Source: Ooceraea biroi
Lineage: Eukaryota > Arthropoda > Insecta > Hymenoptera > Formicidae
Assembly: GCF_003672135.1 (NCBI RefSeq)
Contig: NC_039506.1
Coordinates: 11,656,001 to 11,720,000 of the forward strand
DNA: 64,000 bases
Reading direction: 5' to 3'
Shown here: positions 1 through 11,819 of the stretch, piece after piece
How positions within the stretch are numbered: position 1 is the stretch's first letter
How the letters are laid out: every line of letters begins with the position of its first letter
Position numbers and translations under genes: made by a program
The notes under the pieces: generated by a model
Told to the model about the DNA's origin: nothing
Database searches by the model: none
What the model saw: only the letters and a program-made list of their open reading frames with translations

Positions 1-540
1 TTTGCCGACACTTACATAAAAATATAACTATCTGTCTCGTACGGATGCAGATATATCGCTGTTTTTACGGGCCATAAATTATTATATTTACGTTACGGAT
101 CTCAATAGTGTTTTTGAAGCGAGCAGTTTTATTTACTATAGCAATTAATTGTAAGTGTGCAACCAATATTTTTGCATATATAAGTTTCAATGTTTTTGCA
201 TTATTTTTTTATAATATAAAATTAAAAATTGATTATAAATAACATAAAAAGACTATACAGATACAATTCCTACTTATATATATATATATACACATATATA
301 TATATATATATATGTTATTCTTTTCAATACAATTATTGTAAAAAAACTGGCTGTGCAAATTACTTTTTCGATCCACCGTCTATGCGTTTATACATATATA
401 TGATGTGTATGTAAACACAAATACACACAAACACACACACACACACACATACATATACGTACACACATATTTATATTATAATATACATGTATATATAAAT
501 AAATATTTTATATGTATATAAATGAAGTGTTATGCACTCT
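1..540. other. AT-rich non-coding DNA with microsatellites
   Basis: No gene is supported here. The stretch holds (TA)n at about 277-313 and a (CA)n/(TA)n mixture at about 417-500. Short open frames in it are products of low-complexity sequence. Confidence 0.6.
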
Positions 541-589
541 ACGAAATAAAATTTTCTCGTAATTATATAAAATAAAAATAAATAAATAT

Positions 590-1050
590 ATAGACTAATA
601 ATAAACATTATATATTAACAAATTTCCTATTATATAATATAAAATACATAATCGCAATTTATAAATAGCATTTTTTCTTGTATAATTTGTCAAAAATTTT
701 AAAGGTTTACTAAAATATATGTGTAGCGCACGAAAATATTTGATTGCTAAACGTTATATTTTTTCCATTACATATTGATAATTTTAAAAAGTATAATATG
801 ATATGGTCTCATAAAATTGCCATGCATAAAAAATCTTTTCTCAATGCAATATTTAATAAAGTGCATACAAACTGCACCGGGTTTAGCAATCAGTATTTTC
901 GTGCGCTATAAATATTTTTAGTAAACTTTTAAAATGTTTGACAAATTATACAGGAAAAAAAATGCTATTTATAAATTGCGATTATTTATTTCATTTATAT
1001 TATATAATAGCACATTTAACGATATATAATGTTCATTATTAGTCTATATA
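590..1050. mobile_element. hairpin MITE, left copy
   Basis: About 160 bp at each end are inverted copies of one another; both ends contain TAGACTAATAATAAACATT-like sequence and the core contains GCGCACGAAAATA on both sides of a central segment. A near-identical copy in reverse orientation lies at 2180-2640. The family is not recognised. Confidence 0.65.
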
Positions 1051-1784
1051 TTTATTTATTTTTATATAGTAACGTTTTATATTTATATGGTAACGAGAAA
1101 ATTTTATTTTGTAAGATACATGTTAAAACACTATATAAATATATATATATATATATATGTGTGTGTGTAGCATACATACAGACATACGTTTTACTTTTGG
1201 CCACGATTTCACGCAAATCATACATGCACCAACAGTTTTACAGAAACAGAAAATCTTTTTTACTACGCGTGAAAATTTACTTTTAGGCGCCCTAATAATC
1301 CTTTATTCCATCCAGAGTCGGGATCATTCATATTTTGTATGTACAAAGTGCATAAAGTATTGTAGAAAATATAAAGCACCGTATGGTGGTGCGGGGCCAT
1401 GGACGCGCATTCCGGCGCTGGGACCGGCGTTGCAACATATCCAAAAGGAAAAAAAAATGTGACAACAACGCGAGGAACGATACGGCCACGGCAATGATAG
1501 ACGTGGAATACGGGACCGTGCCGGCATCAGTGCCACAATACGTGCCAGTGTCTCCCGCACTGCCATCATACGGTGCTTTATATTTTTTGCAATGCTTTAT
1601 GCACTTTGTACATACAAAATATGAATGATCCCGACTCTGGATAGAATAAAGGATTATCAGGGCGCCTAAAAGTAAATTTTCACGCGTAGTAAAAAAGATT
1701 TTCTGTTTCTGTAAAAATGTTGGTGCATGTATGATTTGCGTGAAATCGTGGCCAAAAGTAAAACGTATGTCTGTACGTATGCTG

Positions 1785-1827
<43 letters not shown>

Positions 1828-2179
1828 TACGTCGATGTCTAGCTTGTATCGATGTGCAAGGACAACATTTTGAAATGCGTCACTAAATCATTGCGTAGAT
1901 AATTTTTATTTTTGTGAAAAAATCCGTTGTTACTTATCTCATATTTCTTTTCAATATTGGTTTATAACTTTGTAATAAAGCATTTCTAAGCAAACTCGAT
2001 ATAAGAATTTTTTCTTATTTCCACTAGTAGAATATGCTCCCGCAGTTTGTCGGTTAAAACCCGGGACACCCTGTATATATATATATATATTTATATATAG
2101 TGTTTTAACATGTATCTTACAAAATAAAATTTTCTCGTTACCATATAAATATAAAACGTTACTATATAAAAATAAATAA

Positions 2180-2640
2180 ATATATAGACTAATAATAAAC
2201 ATTATATATCGTTAAATGTGCTATTATATAATATAAATGAAATAAATAATCGCAATTTATAAATAGCATTTTTTTCCTGTATAATTTGTCAAACATTTTA
2301 AAAGTTTACTAAAAATATTTATAGCGCACGAAAATACTGATTGCTAAACCCGGTGCAGTTTGTATGCACTTTATTAAATATTGCATTGAGAAAAGATTTT
2401 TTATGCATGGCAATTTTATGAGACCATATCATATTATACTTTTTAAAATTATTAATATGTAATGGAAAAAATATAACGTTTAGCAATCAAATATTTTCGT
2501 GCGCTACACATATATTTTAGTAAACCTTTAAATTTTTGACAAATTATACAAGAAAAAATGCTATTTATAAATTGCGATTATGTATTTTATATTATATAAT
2601 AGGAAATTTGTTAATATACAATGTTTATTATTAGTCTATA
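2180..2640. mobile_element. hairpin MITE, right copy
   Basis: Reverse-complement partner of the copy at 590-1050, with the same internal hairpin. Its flanks diverge from those of the left copy after about 2700. Confidence 0.65.
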
Positions 2641-2711
2641 TATAATTTATTTATTTGTCTTTGATATAATGACGAGGAAATGTTATTTCGCAGAATGCAT
2701 GAAAACACTTC

Positions 2712-2716
<5 letters not shown>

Positions 2717-2786
<70 letters not shown>
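2717..2786. repeat. (CA)n microsatellite
   Basis: About 35 uninterrupted CA units. The long Thr/His and Val/Cys frames across it are artefacts. Confidence 0.98.
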
Positions 2787-2790
<4 letters not shown>

Positions 2791-2814
2791 AAATAATATA
2801 TTGGTGGTATATAT

Positions 2815-2853
2815 TATATGGAAGTACAAATGACAAAACATGTAAAACAAATG

Positions 2854-2896
<43 letters not shown>

Positions 2897-3054
2897 CAAT
2901 CTCTCAACATTATTTCGATAATATGCGATAATGTATGCGGTAATGCACACAGTGTCATTTCCTTTTTGTTACAACAAAACGTTGCAACGGGAAGTACAAA
3001 TGACAAAACATTTAAAACAAATGTTATATATATATATTTATATATAAACACTTC

Positions 3055-3090
<36 letters not shown>

Positions 3091-3150
3091 TAATGAAGTG
3101 TGCATTACCGCATATTATCGAAATAATGTTCGGAAATTGCTTACAGTCCA
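2815..3150. repeat. inverted and direct repeat around (TA)n tracts
   Basis: GAAGTACAAATGACAAAACAT occurs at about 2821 and again at 2992 (direct). Sequence 2897-2950 (TATTTCGATAATATGCG) recurs inverted at 3098-3145. TA tracts lie at 2855-2892 and 3058-3085. Probably a decayed hairpin element. Confidence 0.55.
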
Positions 3151-3159
3151 CTTGACGAT

Positions 3160-3303
3160 CCAAATGCTTCAGAATTTTGAAGCGCATACGTCTTCCCGAC
3201 ATGTCGGTAATTGTCAAGTCTGTCGGTGGTGTCGCTAGCGGACGGTCGCTGTTACGAGAGCGAGTGAAAAAATAGTTCACTAGCAACTCCAGGATTCCCT
3301 TAA
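3160..3303. mobile_element. right-end fragment of a TTAA-flanked hairpin MITE
   Basis: The end (TTCACTAGCAACTCC, then GGATTCCCTTAA) matches the right ends of the MITEs ending at 11005, 21415 and 46236. Only this end is recognisable. Confidence 0.4.
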
Positions 3304-4922
3304 CCTATGGCGGCGCTCGTGATGTTGATTACAGCATGAAAAGGCCAACTAGCAGTCCATGGTTATATTGTCAAAGGTCGATATGCTCTTTCATTGTGTG
3401 AAGTCATTTTTCTCCGATTACAATATTTGTTTCGCTGTATTTATATTAATATATTATTAATTTACATCTTTTATATGTTCTGATAATTAAAGAAAAGGGA
3501 AAATAAATTATTCATTTAGCATTGCACGAATTACATTTGCATACTCTTTATTTGATCTCAAATTATTACCACATATTCTCCAACTGTACCTAATTTTATT
3601 CGTTTTGGAAAAATAATATAAAATCAGGTCTCAAGAATGCAATATCCTAAAGCAAATATGTATAAATATGTATTTCCTAAAATATCCTTAACGTTACACA
3701 AAACATTTTGTAAGAATTTATTGAAATAAAAAATAAAATATGTAAAAGGAAACTGTTCATTTGAATTGTACCTTAAAGGGACTGCTTACGCGCTTTTGTA
3801 TACGTGATTACAATTGGATCCGCCATTTTAGGTCGAAGCCAATTTTGACCAATACCGGTGAACACTTGGATTGGCCAGACTCTGATTAAAGGGCCTCTAC
3901 TATGCCCCAGAGTCCCTAAAAATAAGAGTCCGGTCAATATTTTTAATTTTTGATTGGCTTGATACATAATGGCGGAACTCTAGGCGGAACCAATCAGTGA
4001 TGATCAACACGCGGAATTCTTCAAAAGTACCTTGTCATAGTTTTGAATACTATAATTAAAAAATAGAAATATGAAAAATAAAGATAAAAATACATTTTTA
4101 CTTTAATTTTTATTAAATAATTAGTAAAATTAAAAACAACATGAAACAAACATGAGAAATACTATAACTGCAAACTGAGGATGAGGCAAAACGACTAAAC
4201 TCATAAATTTTATCGACTAAATTATATCTTGTTTAATAATCTTCTGCTTGTTTCTGCCATAATTGAAAGTGTGAATTAGATTTTGTTACCTTTTTTCTTT
4301 TTCCATTTTCTGGTTTTCTATTCGATTAAATATATATCTTTCTTTTTTCTAATTTGTGCATGTGTACATACATTATTTGTACATTATTTGAAGAGGCTGA
4401 AAATATTTTTAAAATAGCATTTAAATGGTTTTAACTTTTTAGTTATATAAACTTTTTATTTTTTTTATGAAACGACTTATGTTTGCAGCATTTACATGGC
4501 CATACCTTTTTTAATTAATTCGTTTAGTAATTGTAGAATATTTGTTTTCGACAAAAAGATTTCATTAGTGAAATAATTTTGGAAAAAATATAGGTTTGAA
4601 TAACTAAATAACGCTGTAAAATGTTACTTTATTATTGTTACTGATCCACCTTGTATATCGAAACTTGCTAGCTTAAAACGAATACACAAAAATACACATT
4701 AGAGATCATAATAATAAATCAAGCAATAAAAACAAAAACATGCAATTACTTTTCTATAAAATATTAGTTGGATATTGAAAATTGTGATATCCGCTTCATT
4801 TTTACGCATTTTCAAAGCGAATGTTATTCAGTTATAAATATAGTGCTAATAAGCTAAACGCTATAATAGCACAAAAGCATGTAAACCCAATGCAGTTTTA
4901 ATTTTCAATACATAGTTTAATA
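3304..4922. other. intergenic, no gene seen
   Basis: AT-rich sequence without a supported gene. About 3775-4080 is a diverged relative of the element at 28431-28764: both carry tandem GCCATT/GCGGAA motifs, an inverted GATTGGCT and a shared AT-rich tail (TATTCAAAACTATNA on one strand). Confidence 0.45.
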
Positions 4923-5410
4923 CAGACTTGTCCAACCCACGGCCCAAGACTATGAATGTAGCCCAACACAAAATCGTAAACTTACTTAAAATTATGAAAT
5001 TTTTTGCGATCTTTTTTTTGTAACTCGATTGCAGATATTGATGCATTAAGTTTCTCAAATACAATATCAAATATCTTACTAGTTTTGTTGCCCTCTTTTC
5101 TTTTACTTTTATAATAAAAAATATCAAAAAATTAATGAAGTTTTACTTAGTTATGTACATTTTCTATATTAGTGATGGCAAACTTGGGACCTGCTCGACG
5201 ATTTTAAAAGACTCCGGGGCGCCGCATAATTAAGATTATTATGCGAGGACTTTTTTGCTTAACTGTGGTGGCGGATATATCACGAAAATTATACACCTGA
5301 CTCGTTTTTTTGCTTATCTGCTGTCATTAGTATTTTTGTGTATTTTATGTCCCAAGACAATTCTTCTTCTTCCAATGTGGCCCAGGGAAGCCAAAAGGTT
5401 GGGCGCTCCT
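4923..5410. mobile_element. hAT-like element, interrupted, resembling a vertebrate hAT repeat
   Basis: The left end begins CAGACTTGTCCAACCCACGG and continues with a GCCCAACACAAA-type tract to about 5050. The right part (about 5300-5410) carries CCCAAGACAATTCTTCTTC and then GGCCCAGGGAAGCCAAAAGG before a terminus that reads, reversed, AGGAGCGCCCAACC. These two blocks strongly resemble the two halves of a short hAT-Charlie-type repeat I remember from the human genome (family name not certain). About 250 bp of unrelated sequence (5060-5290), itself with a second hAT-like end near 5170, separates the halves. No convincing 8-bp target duplication can be shown. Confidence 0.5.
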
Positions 5411-5671
5411 ATTCTAATATGTATACTTTACATGCGTCCAGTGCATTATGTGAATCCATATGTAAGAGTACCGTTTTATATGGGGTATATATTGCACATA
5501 TGTATATGTACACATGTACTATATATATTCTATTATGGCATTTATATGAACAATAAATATATTGTTTTACATTTATAAGAGCAAATGCTATTTTCACTCA
5601 TTATTTGTTCCAAAGACGCAATCTTTTCTCCATAAGTGTTTCAATATTCCAAAAATATCTTCGAATATTTC

Positions 5672-8024
5672 TCACCCCCAAGTTTCAGTTTGATATCGAT
5701 TATTTTTCTCTAAATGTTCGATAAATAATCTTGCCTCTTCCTTTGTCAGTTTACCAAATTGTTTTACTAAATTAAGAAATTCGTCCCGTACACTGTTAGG
5801 CATGTTTCTAGAATTTCCCGCTAAATGAATATTGCCATGATTTTGTAAAAATTCCCAGCATAATTTTCCTTGTTGCTGTATGACATGTTGTACATATCTG
5901 CAATTTATAATACAAGATTTAAAACAAAATAAACTAGAAAAAATTAAACGTAATACTCAAAAGTTAGAAAATGAAAATAAGGTTAAATTTAATGCATATA
6001 ATAATTTTTAAACATATATTTTAATGTATTAAAACAAATTTATCACTAGTTTATCTATTAAATTTACTGTGAACAACTTACATTTTGTGATCCTGGTCTC
6101 TGGAAAACGCACAAAACAGTTTCAAATTATTTTCTTTCGATAAACGCTTAAAATCTTCCTTGCAGTGAAAATCTTTCTCCTTATTCCTGCATCCAAAGAA
6201 CAGGACGCAATCTTCTAAATTCCTTTCAGTCATTGCTCTTTCTAGAAGCAAGGATCTAAATGGTGCCACTCCTGTCCCAGGACCAATTAGGATCATTGGC
6301 TTGTTATTATCAAAGTGAAAAGTTCCCTTTTGCAGCCAAAATACTACCTCATCACCTTCCATTAAACTAGCTAACCATTTTGAACATAAACCAAACCTTG
6401 GATTCATTAATCTAGTTTTATATTTAACAATTGCTACCAAGATTTGAACAGTATTTGGTGTAGCTTTCGAGCTGGAAGCTATGCTATAAGGACGTGGTTT
6501 TATGGGCGACATAATTTCAAATAACCATTTAATGTTTAGTTTACTGGTAGTGTGAGGAAAATCTGCGAGGACTTCCAGAATGTTTCTTCTTGGTCTGTTT
6601 ACATAATCATAGAGCTCCTCTTGACCAACTGAACTAGTAAGTTCATAAAGTTTTTCCTTTTCCAGATCATTTTCACTGACGAGAAATAAATTATACATAG
6701 TAGATCTTCGTGGTTTAAAATTTAGGTCCCAATATTGTTCAACTATCTCTCCTAAAGTCAAACTTCGTTTTAATACGAATGGAACTTTTATTTCCTTTTC
6801 TGATACTTGGATTACCATATCAGGAAACAATTTTATGCCGTGTTCGTATAATATACTGAAAAAAAGCTTGACTTGTTCAAAAGTATTTTTTGGTCTAATG
6901 TACACGATATCTCCAGGATTGTATTTTATATTGTTCGTTTTAATACTTATTAATCGAACATCTTGAAAATGGTCTTCTATTGTAGTTCTTACATTTTCGA
7001 CTATTGTTCCTATTTTAACTTTGCTATCTAGAAATGTTTCTTGTGCGTAAATGTTAGTATTTAATTGAGGTAGATTATTTATTAACCGACTATTGATATT
7101 TATCGGATTTGTTTGATTCATTTCTATTACAGAGACATCATATCTTTCAATTATTAGATTCTTCTCATTAACTTTGTCTTTTACGGAAATGTCAAAAACA
7201 TTCGCAATATTTTCCCATAATATTTTAACCCAGGGGTCAAACACTGCATCGATTCCAAGATTGTGCTGATCGTCAGCAAGGCCAATGGACATTAATTCCG
7301 TTGCACCTAGTTGTATAAGACGTTTGTTTAATTTTTTTGCAGCAAAGTTAAATTTTGGATAGGAACTGTCTCCTAAACCCAGTATGCCATAATGTAGGTT
7401 TTGAAGCATAGTTGCTGGAAGATTCTTGCATAATAAATGCCTCCAGAATTGTTTCATGTTAGCTGGAGGATCTCCTTGCCCAGTAGTAGCAACAACAAAA
7501 ACGATTAATTGTTCTGATGGAAGATCTTGGATATTGTAGTCGTCTAAACATGATACTGCACTTTGCAGGCCTTTCCTATAAACATTACAAATAAACATTT
7601 ATTTTATAATTAGGTTTCACTTGTTTTCTGTGTTTTGAAGCCATGTTTCTTATCATTTTAACATTTTGTAACCATTTTAGCCTACTTCATTAAAGAGAAG
7701 CAATCCAATAATCAGGTTCTTTCTATTGGAACTAAAATGATAAGAGATGTGGCTCCAATCTGAAAGGTAAACCCAATTTTAATTATTTACACTGCAAATA
7801 TAAAATAAGCATTTATCTTTTTTGAACTGTATTAATTTTGTTTAAAAGCTAATTAAAATACAAATTTGAAGCTTGTACGTCGAAAATCTAAGATATAAAT
7901 CTAAGAAAGAAATTTATATATTAAGAGAGTAATAAAACCTTTTGGCACTCTTCCAGATCTGCTCTGCAACGTCCTGAGCGGTTCCGGTTTCGCTTCCGTA
8001 TAGTATTCGGATCAGTGGATTCAT
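5672..8024 (-). CDS. NDOR1: NADPH-dependent diflavin oxidoreductase 1
   Basis: Three coding exons on the minus strand: 8024-7939, 7575-6082 and 5897-5672, together 1806 nt, giving 601 aa, close to the roughly 600 aa usual for the family. The enzyme passes electrons from NADPH through FAD and FMN to CIAPIN1/Dre2 in cytosolic iron-sulfur cluster assembly (family knowledge). The flavodoxin domain starts at the N-terminus with YGSETGTA (residues 9-16), then TTGQGDPP (59-66) and LGLGDSSYP (94-102). The FAD/NADPH reductase part shows RPYS (390-393), a nearby GLCS, GPGTGVAP (460-467) and FFGCRN just after it. The protein ends ETWG, with the C-terminal aromatic typical of the family. Splice sites are GT-AG; the first donor (GGTTTTATT) is weak. 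The ATG at 8024 is the only one that precedes the FMN motif. No sign of decay. Confidence 0.95.
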
Positions 8025-8180
8025 CTTTGACAGGATCTAATAAAATTTTTCCAATTATCATTCAATTACAGTTAGTTGTTTTGGTAGTGATAAACAAAAG
8101 CCAAATCTCAATCGATTACAAGAGTAATGTCATCGATAATCAAATCAAACACGAACGCATAAAAATTAGGTAAATCCTTT

Positions 8181-8492
8181 TTATCGTTGACGAGCACTGG
8201 CTATACAATTAATCATATACACAACGTTTCGATCATTATTTTTGGTCCTTACCAAGTGTGAATATCTCTTATTGCGTAACAAGTAATTTTCTAGAAGTAA
8301 ATATATAAATTTCTTATGAAAGATTTCAATTAAAAAGAAGATAATTAAAGAAATAACAACTAACTTACTGACAAAAAACAACTTATGTTTTAAAGGGTAA
8401 AATAAAGGTGTTTTCAAGAAACACATCAGCAAACACCTAATGATGAATATACTGCCCGCAAAAAGGACAGATACTGTCACTAAATAAAACAT
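8181..8492 (-). other. 103-codon open frame with hydrophobic segments, doubtful
   Basis: The predicted product has two or three hydrophobic stretches (near the N-terminus, around residues 40-60 and 60-70) and a basic tail. It lies between the NDOR1 start codon and the likely trabid promoter. No family is recognised, the composition is that expected of AT-rich DNA, and no splice or promoter signal supports it. It is more likely chance than gene. Confidence 0.15.
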
Positions 8493-8499
8493 TATGTAT

Positions 8500-9140
8500 A
8501 TTTTAAAATAATAATTTAATAATAAATTTAAAATAGAGTCATATATACATAAAAATTCGATTCGACTGTTACACTAAATACTGTTCTATAATTGCATATT
8601 GCATATTCAGCATTTTTCATACATTTTTCTTTCCTCTTGTCTTCTCTCATACATAAATATGTATTTCTCACATAGATGAGGTGCAAACTGGTGGAAAAAA
8701 TCAAATCCGTTCTAAATGTAAATAGTATAACATGGAACAAGCCATGTAACCTATATCAAACGACGTAAGGCGAGGTCTTGGCTTTCGTGACAATTAGCTA
8801 CAAGTCCAAATCTCGTTGACGAAATGTCAAGGATAAATGTCTAGGCTACGTTTAGTCCCATTTGGCAATGAGTACCGAGATATTTATAAACAAAAAAAAA
8901 TAGCATCTCTCCGTCGTACGTGATGAATCGCGCGAATCTCGAATTTTTTGTGGACTTTCAATTTTACTCGATCGATAGTTATTAATACGCGAAATCGATA
9001 ATAAAAGGGTGGAAAATGTACGCGAGAGGACGGAGAAGCATAAGAAGGGAATAAACGTCACGCGAAGTAAGATCGGATCGTTCTACGTACATTTTTCATG
9101 AGACTTGAGGTTAAGTCGGCTGCGCATACTCGCGTGACAT
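8500..9140. other. intergenic between divergent NDOR1 and trabid
   Basis: AT-rich up to about 8760, then GC and CpG content rise toward 9300. This is the expected place for the two divergent promoters. No coding sequence is supported. Confidence 0.5.
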
Positions 9141-9145
9141 AATGG

Positions 9146-9190
9146 TATATATACACTATACGATTTAAAGGAGAGAGACCGAGCAGTTGG
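9146..9190 (+). promoter_or_regulatory. candidate trabid core promoter
   Basis: TATATATA at 9146-9153 is followed by GAGCAGTTGGCAGT, with an arthropod initiator-like GCAGT whose A is at 9185. The spacing of about 39 bp is slightly long. The region downstream (9190-9900) is CpG-richer than its surroundings and ends with usable splice donors. Inferred from sequence only. Confidence 0.35.
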
Positions 9191-9883
9191 CAGTACTGAC
9201 TCGTTCGCCTGTTTGCGGATGACTGTCAAAACCTACTTCCGCAGTCAGCGAGCGAGATCGTTGTCGTACTTGTGAGGCAGTTTACAGCAGCTCGAGAGAC
9301 GAGGGGAAGCAGCATGCCGTGAGTGCGCGTGAAACCTCGTGGATGATGTGGTGATACAGTCACGATTACAACGATTTGCTCCTCTTGTGTCTTCATTTAC
9401 GAGAGTGACATCATTGTATCGCATCCTCGTCTCTTCGTGTTTTTCACATTCGAGTCATTCTTGTCGCTTCTGGATAATCGTCCGAGGGAAGAGCCACGCG
9501 ATTTCGAATGTTCCGAAATTAACGAGCCTGTGCACATACGAGCACGTATGTATATGTGCACGGACCATAACCTATGTCCCTGGCGCGAATGGTGTGACTG
9601 CAGATTGTGCTCGCTGGTGCATGCATAGTATATGAATCGCCTAGGTAATCTCAATTTGAAGGATCTTTCATGGAAGATAGTTGTGCGTGTTCCCGAGGAC
9701 AGTGCTCGATTTAGGCAGGACAATTCAGGATAACGTCAAGGTAACCAATCCAAAACTATCTAGGGATACTGTCTGAAAGTGGTACAACTTCAAGTTTTTT
9801 AATTTCCTCTTCTCAAATAGGCATTTCGCGTTTTGGAAGGTTAAGTTTTCCGACGAGACGTTTCGACGAGAAGACGCCAGGTC
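9185..9883 (+). other. candidate 5' untranslated first exon of trabid
   Basis: Relatively GC-rich stretch after the TATA box. Two good donors could end it: CAAG|GTAACC at about 9740 and CCAG|GTCAGT at about 9880. The acceptor TTTTCAG at 11521 would join it to the exon holding the trabid ATG. Short open frames here do not resemble proteins. Confidence 0.35.
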
Positions 9884-11521
9884 AGTGAGTCACGTGGTGT
9901 CGCCTATTTCTCAACTCGTGGAGTGTGGCTTTCATCAAAGTATATAAAACATTCAATTTTTATTTTAAATATATCAGATATGTAAATCTAAATATGAAAT
10001 ATTTCACATTGAGCGTATGCATGAGAGTGTTTCAACTTTCTCTCATTATTCTTTAATGAAATTATTGCAAATTAAAATCTATTTCCTTAGTCTTAGTTTC
10101 AGTTTTACAGCATTGACATTAAAGTTTCCGAGGGTTATATGATATAATAAAATAATTGTCCTTTATATATTATGGAAATGAAGCGATAAGGTTTTTAAGG
10201 AAAAGATGGAAAAAATCTTATTTTAAGCTCATGCATATACTCAATATACATATACATATATATATATATATCATATATACTATATATAAAATATTTAAAC
10301 TAAATAGTTAAGTATCACATTGTTTCTAAATTAAATCGCAGGTTATGGGAATATTCAAATTTCAAAATGTCTATATAAATGTATATAACTGTTACTCACT
10401 GCCAATTAGTATTGGCTAAATTTATTTTTATTAATATAAAATTGTTTTACCATTTTTTACTATTTTATCTATCAAACATTGAATAAAAACACAATAAGTA
10501 ATTCTCATATTGACAATAGTAGAGCACAGCTGATATATCAAAATACCAGAGCAAAAATATTGCATGTGCAAAAACAGGTAGACATTTTGAATTTGAACAT
10601 TGTTGTGAGTTTAAGGGCAAGCTGGAGTTGCTAGTGAAAAGTATTGCCAACTGCACACATACATATACAAAAATTAAAGTTTAAATGCTTTTTATAAAAA
10701 TTTCGCAATTTGTACGCACAAAATTGTGGCGACCACCACTCGGGATAAAATAAGGGAATATAATGAAGCTTTTTGAGGTGACTTTAGAAGCGTAATAAAA
10801 GAGAAAAGTATATGTGAAACTCTTGTATGTATGTATAAGTAGGTACAAGATTTTCACATATACTTTTCTTCCTTTATTCTATCCCAAGTGGTGGCCGCTG
10901 CAATTTTGTGCGTACAAATTGCTAAACTTTTGTAAAAAGCATTTTATTGTGCAAATGACAGCACCATCACGAAAAAATTCCCTGGTCACTCTAGGATCCC
11001 CTTAAGAACATGTAGTTTTAAAACAAACGAAAATTCAGTATCTAATAATTATGTGTAAAATATTATTTTGTTAGTTTAAAAATTTAAAACTGCTCCAAGA
11101 ATGTTGCAAACAATAGAAATTTCAAATATTTTTTCATTATAAAAAAAAATATTTTTTAAGATACCTTTTATAATATATTCGCATATTTGATATAAAACAA
11201 TATATTAATATTTATATATTTATATATTTAACAATATATTAATATTTGTGTGCGTGCACCCATGTGTAATATTGAATTGACCAGAGAGTCCATGCCGAGC
11301 CCTTAAAATTCAAATGCAAAACTCTGCATTAAGAATTAATACAATTTGCTCAATATTTACTTCATCTAAATAACAAGTACTTTAATTTATATGTATTGTG
11401 ACAAATATTATAGGTATCCAAAGTATACATAAAATATTTACACTTGACACTTTATATTTTATATAATAATAATTTTACATAATTGTGTACATTTTTTATA
11501 AACTTTGCTATTTGTTTTCAG
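9884..11521 (+). other. probable 5' UTR intron of trabid
   Basis: AT-rich, no coding signal. It contains a TA microsatellite near 10255-10290 and the TTAA-flanked hairpin element at 10611-11005. It ends with a pyrimidine-rich TTTGTTTTCAG acceptor. Confidence 0.4.
10611..11005. mobile_element. TTAA-flanked hairpin MITE, complete copy
   Basis: Both borders are TTAA (10611-10614 and 11002-11005). The two halves are imperfect inverted copies of about 190 bp; both contain TTTGTACGCACAAAATTG on their respective strands, and the termini read TTAAGGGCAAGCTGGAG and, reversed, TTAAGGGGATCCTAGAG. TTAA target choice is typical of piggyBac-type transposases. Relatives lie at 21140-21415, 45961-46236 and in part at 3160-3303. 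Confidence 0.7.
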
Positions 11522-11819
11522 GTTCTTCCATCAATGTCCAGATTGACATCTACCTCCAGCGACTTCGTCTCTTATAATTGAACATGATGCTAATTACCTA
11601 ACAAATTGGGCTATACAAACCAATTGAATATAAATCCTTCCAGTACCATGTGTAACAAACTATAGAAAACTCATCGAGAATATTTAGGCTATTTAATGAT
11701 TAGTATATACCTTAGCGTCATCTCTCAACTTAATAGTTATTTCTGCATCGAGAAATACTATTTTCTGCAACAAACCAACCAGAAACTTGATATATATCGA
11801 TTAACATTATCCAGTGAAG
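11522..11819 (+). other. 5' UTR part of the first trabid coding exon
   Basis: Follows the acceptor TTTTCAG at 11515-11521 and runs to the ATG at 11820. It has stops in all frames, as expected for leader sequence. An in-frame GTG two codons upstream of the ATG is not taken as the start. Confidence 0.5.

Larger units (their letters stand above)
540..2690. repeat. 2.1-kb nested imperfect palindrome
   Basis: Sequence around 590-770 reappears as reverse complement at about 2465-2640, 780-1050 reappears at about 2170-2460, and 1180-1395 reappears at 1570-1790. Each outer arm is itself a hairpin: 590-760 is the inverse of 890-1050, and the same holds at 2180-2330 against 2480-2640. The simplest reading is two copies of one roughly 460-bp hairpin MITE in opposite orientation flanking a third palindrome centred near 1480. 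The spacer 1400-1565 is GC-richer. Open frames in both strands mirror one another because of the palindrome and are not taken as genes. Confidence 0.8.

Noticed and set aside
1157..1789. Pair of long frames on opposite strands around 1.2-1.8 kb
   Set aside because: They encode nearly the same peptide because the region is palindromic; no protein family or splice signals support them.
11814..11819. GTG two codons upstream as the trabid start
   Set aside because: The ATG at 11820 is in frame and gives the expected N-terminus before the first zinc finger; eukaryotic genes rarely use GTG.
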